Shown piece by piece: positions 63,997 to 64,000 of a stretch of DNA of 64,000 bases. The DNA comes from Limnephilus marmoratus (Eukaryota; Arthropoda; Insecta; Trichoptera; Limnephilidae), in NCBI GenBank assembly GCA_917880885.1, contig OU862907.1, forward strand, positions 71,667,072 through 71,731,071, written 5' to 3'. The notes below the pieces were generated by a model. That model saw only the letters and a program-made list of their open reading frames with translations. It had not been told where the DNA came from and ran no database searches. The number at the start of each line of letters is the position of its first letter. Positions within the stretch are counted from its first letter, which is position 1. The translations under genes and the position numbers were made by a program.

Positions 63997-64000
63997 CGCA

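Overview
The window looks like AT-rich insect nuclear DNA made almost entirely of transposable elements. The evidence is the repertoire: Merlin, hAT, piggyBac-like, Harbinger-like and Tigger/pogo DNA elements; R1-, I-, CR1/L2- and RTE-like non-LTR retrotransposons; tRNA-headed SINEs; Helitrons; and hammerhead-ribozyme repeats of the kind carried by Penelope-like elements. The recurring word TAGGTAGGTACC is frequent in moth and aphid genomes, but I cannot fix the order. There is nothing bacterial: no operons, rRNA or CRISPR arrays.

Layout. 0-3.1 kb: a Merlin transposase gene that looks intact, with one small intron, inside a larger inverted-repeat structure that also holds a 94-bp tandem array. 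3.1-8.6 kb: LINE relics, a possible LTR fragment, and tRNA-derived SINEs, one pair forming a palindrome. 8.6-49.4 kb: a Helitron-rich block. Eight copies of a 3' terminus (hairpin, then CTAG or CTAT) follow tandem arrays of about 127-141 bp and are mostly joined directly to the next copy's start. Into this block are inserted a hAT element carrying broken zinc-finger sequence, many 3' ends of one LINE family, several MITE families, a Tigger fragment, three consecutive palindromes at 32.3-34.0 kb (two with hammerhead ribozymes), a second Helitron family with readable ends, and a piggyBac relic gutted by a LINE. 49.4-58.1 kb: I-like, CR1/L2-like and R1-like LINE bodies, all 5'-truncated. 58.1-64 kb: a hAT element with 8-bp target duplication, a possible two-exon piece of a host gene (59.7-60.2 kb), more LINE relics and a return of the Helitron-type repeats.

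The only gene that appears able to make a full product is the Merlin transposase. The I-like, R1-like and CR1/L2-like ORFs are 3' parts of retrotransposon ORF2 and are dead copies. Several insertions nest cleanly and order events: a MITE splits a LINE ORF at 62.1 kb, a Harbinger MITE sits in a palindromic MITE at 37.8 kb, a hAT splits a Helitron repeat array at 9.9 kb, and a 112-bp LINE scrap sits in a Helitron at 37.15 kb. A block of about 1.85 kb at 19.4-21.3 kb is repeated almost unchanged at 28.7-30.6 kb.

All calls come from reading the sequence. Family names rest on motif recognition, and no database was searched.
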